From Chrysoperla carnea (lineage: Eukaryota; Arthropoda; Insecta; Neuroptera; Chrysopidae): a stretch of 64,000 nucleotides of DNA. Under the pieces are notes generated by a model. That model worked only from the letters and a program-made list of their open reading frames with translations, had not been told where the DNA came from and did no database searches. This document shows positions 62,267 through 64,000 of this stretch, piece after piece. Positions within the stretch are counted from its first letter, which is position 1; each line of letters begins with the position of its first letter. The position numbers and the translations under genes are program-made. The stretch lies in assembly GCF_905475395.1 (NCBI RefSeq), contig NC_058339.1:41611172-41675171 (forward strand), written 5' to 3'.

Positions 62267-64000
62267 TTCGACCTTGCATATCTAAGGTTTCGCACGCGTG
62301 ACCATATGTGACTTTTGAGGTAACATTTGCTGATCATTTATTTTTTGAAATACGTTGAATGAAAAAGGTTTCATATTTGAATTCATGGCTCATAGGTGTG
62401 TTTCTGGATTTACTTTTGAATTTTTTAAGTGTATTAGTAGAATAAAATTGAATACATAATAAATAAAGTGATTTAAAATAATTATAGTTTCATTAAATAC
62501 ATTTTAATTACAAATCAATATTTCAATTAATTATTTATCTATGCATAATATGAAAATACACTCAACACTATTGATGCATTTGATTTAAATTGTAGCCACA
62601 GAGCGAGCGAATATGTAAGGGATGCTCTAAGTACAGTTACATTAGAAACAACTCTAGCTTACGAAAAAATGTTTCCAACAAAAATTGTTTATTATTTTTT
62701 AATGAATAACTTTTTAATTTAAAATTTGCCTGTATATCGTATCCGAAATGAACATCAGTTTGTTTTTACATAAACTTGAAAGTCTAGGTCAAATTCATGG
62801 TGTGGGTTTTTGTTATCTTCCAAGTAGAACAACTTTTACTTTATTTTTCTAAAAACACTTCGTTTTAAAAATACTCAACTTTATCGTTTAAAATGATACA
62901 CTTGGTATAAAGAAAATTAATAAATAAAACATAAAATGGGAAAATAGTTAGCCCCTAGCACCTAGACTAAAATGTGGGAAGTGAAAAGATATATTGAATA
63001 AGTAACGTTTAAAAAATATTCAGAAAATCGTTTTCAAGAAATTATAATAAAAAAAAATGAAGAAATTTCAGAGTAAGCTCCACTTCCCATTGGACTTATA
63101 AAAGTTTTTATTTTAAGCTTATTTTTGCGAATTTGCACTATGTTAACACACAATAGTATTACATACACAGGCAATCCATCTCTTTTGAAATTTAGATACT
63201 GTGATTTGTTACTAAACATTCGCGGTTCCTGTAATTGACATATAGGATTAAAAGTGCAAGGCTATTGATAGCAAATCGTTAATAATTTTTTTTTAAATGT
63301 CTATGATTAATTTTATATCATTGTTGAACTTTGCTCAAATAGGATTTCCAAGAATGAAACTTCTACTTTTATTAAGTTATTTTTTAATTAATCTTTGCTA
63401 GTTTTGTTAAGTTATAATGGTGAAACTTTAAAATATAATTTAGTGCTTAAATCTCTAAAGTAATTCTTGATGAAAAAGTCAGTTACCACTTTTGACCTTT
63501 GGCATTCTTTGTTCTTAGCACAGCAGATAAAAAAGGCATCAGTTTTTTTACTTCTTGTTGGAATAAATAAATATTTATAAAAATGAATAATTGACTATGA
63601 CTAATAAATAAGTAATACATAATGGTATAATTAGTTATCACTTATGCGGTGACTGATAAAGATTATTTTTTTTCAAGTTGAACTTTAAATGTTTTAATGA
63701 TTTAATCTTGAAATAGTTTCTGTATTGTTGTATACAATAATATTCTCAATTGTGTTAACAAAAAAAGTATTTATTCAATGTTTTTGGTAAAACTATTTCT
63801 TTTATATTCAAATTACATATACAAGTATGATGGTATCAATCAACTTGGAATTTCTTTTCATAAAAATATTCTATTCAAAATGTAATGTTTGTTTTAATGA
63901 TTGGATGAATACATAAAATTTAGTTTCCTGTGTGCCATCTATGACATAAAATTTTGACTTGGATTCATAAAATATTCCCAATGCTGTCGTTATAAACCGT
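62267..64000. other. AT-rich, no gene seen
   Basis: One small CACTTGT-family scrap at about 62660-62710 (GAAAAAATGTTTCC...AATTGTTTATT). No other structure found. Confidence 0.4.

Overview
The window looks like insect nuclear DNA. It is very AT-rich, its genes are split by spliceosomal introns (GTAAGT/GTGAGT donors, TTTNCAG-type acceptors), and it holds one short (TTAGG)n run and many decayed transposons of types common in insects. I cannot fix the order from sequence alone. Three conserved eukaryotic genes and one small unrecognised secreted-protein locus account for the coding DNA. Most of the rest is intron or repeat-filled intergenic DNA. I see no prokaryotic-type operon, CRISPR array, rRNA or intact tRNA gene.

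Layout. (1) 507-6898, plus strand: three 3' exons of CTCF, the 11-zinc-finger insulator protein; its 5' exons lie left of the window. (2) 9212-15905, minus strand: a secreted-protein locus. One signal-peptide exon (15846-15905) lies upstream of three related terminal exons (12583-12939, 10412-10573, 9212-9568). All three begin in phase 0 with the codons Gly-Arg-Pro and end in a stop. A decayed LINE sits in the first intron. (3) 19792-29676, minus strand: a complete 11-exon BAG6/Scythe gene; the exons sum to 2862 nt, or 953 residues. (4) 32840-36311, minus strand: a complete 3-exon PAIP1 gene; the exons sum to 1194 nt, or 397 residues. (5) 36.3-64 kb: no convincing protein gene. This part is a collection of non-autonomous DNA elements (a pogo-like element with TA flanks, another TA-flanked foldback, a TTAA-flanked foldback and others), a LINE 3' end, a tRNA-derived SINE that shares the LINE tail, and at least nine copies of one roughly 520-bp unclassified family. 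At about 50.8-51.1 kb there is a possible non-coding first exon of a plus-strand gene whose coding exons would lie to the right.

The conserved genes act in separate processes: chromatin architecture (CTCF), quality control of membrane and misfolded proteins (BAG6), and translation through poly(A)-binding protein (PAIP1). BAG6 and PAIP1 run in the same direction about 3 kb apart, with no sign of a shared promoter. The least explained gene content is the secreted-protein locus, whose layout suggests either alternative last exons or decayed tandem duplicates. Identifications rest on reading domains and splice joins by eye; no database search was run.
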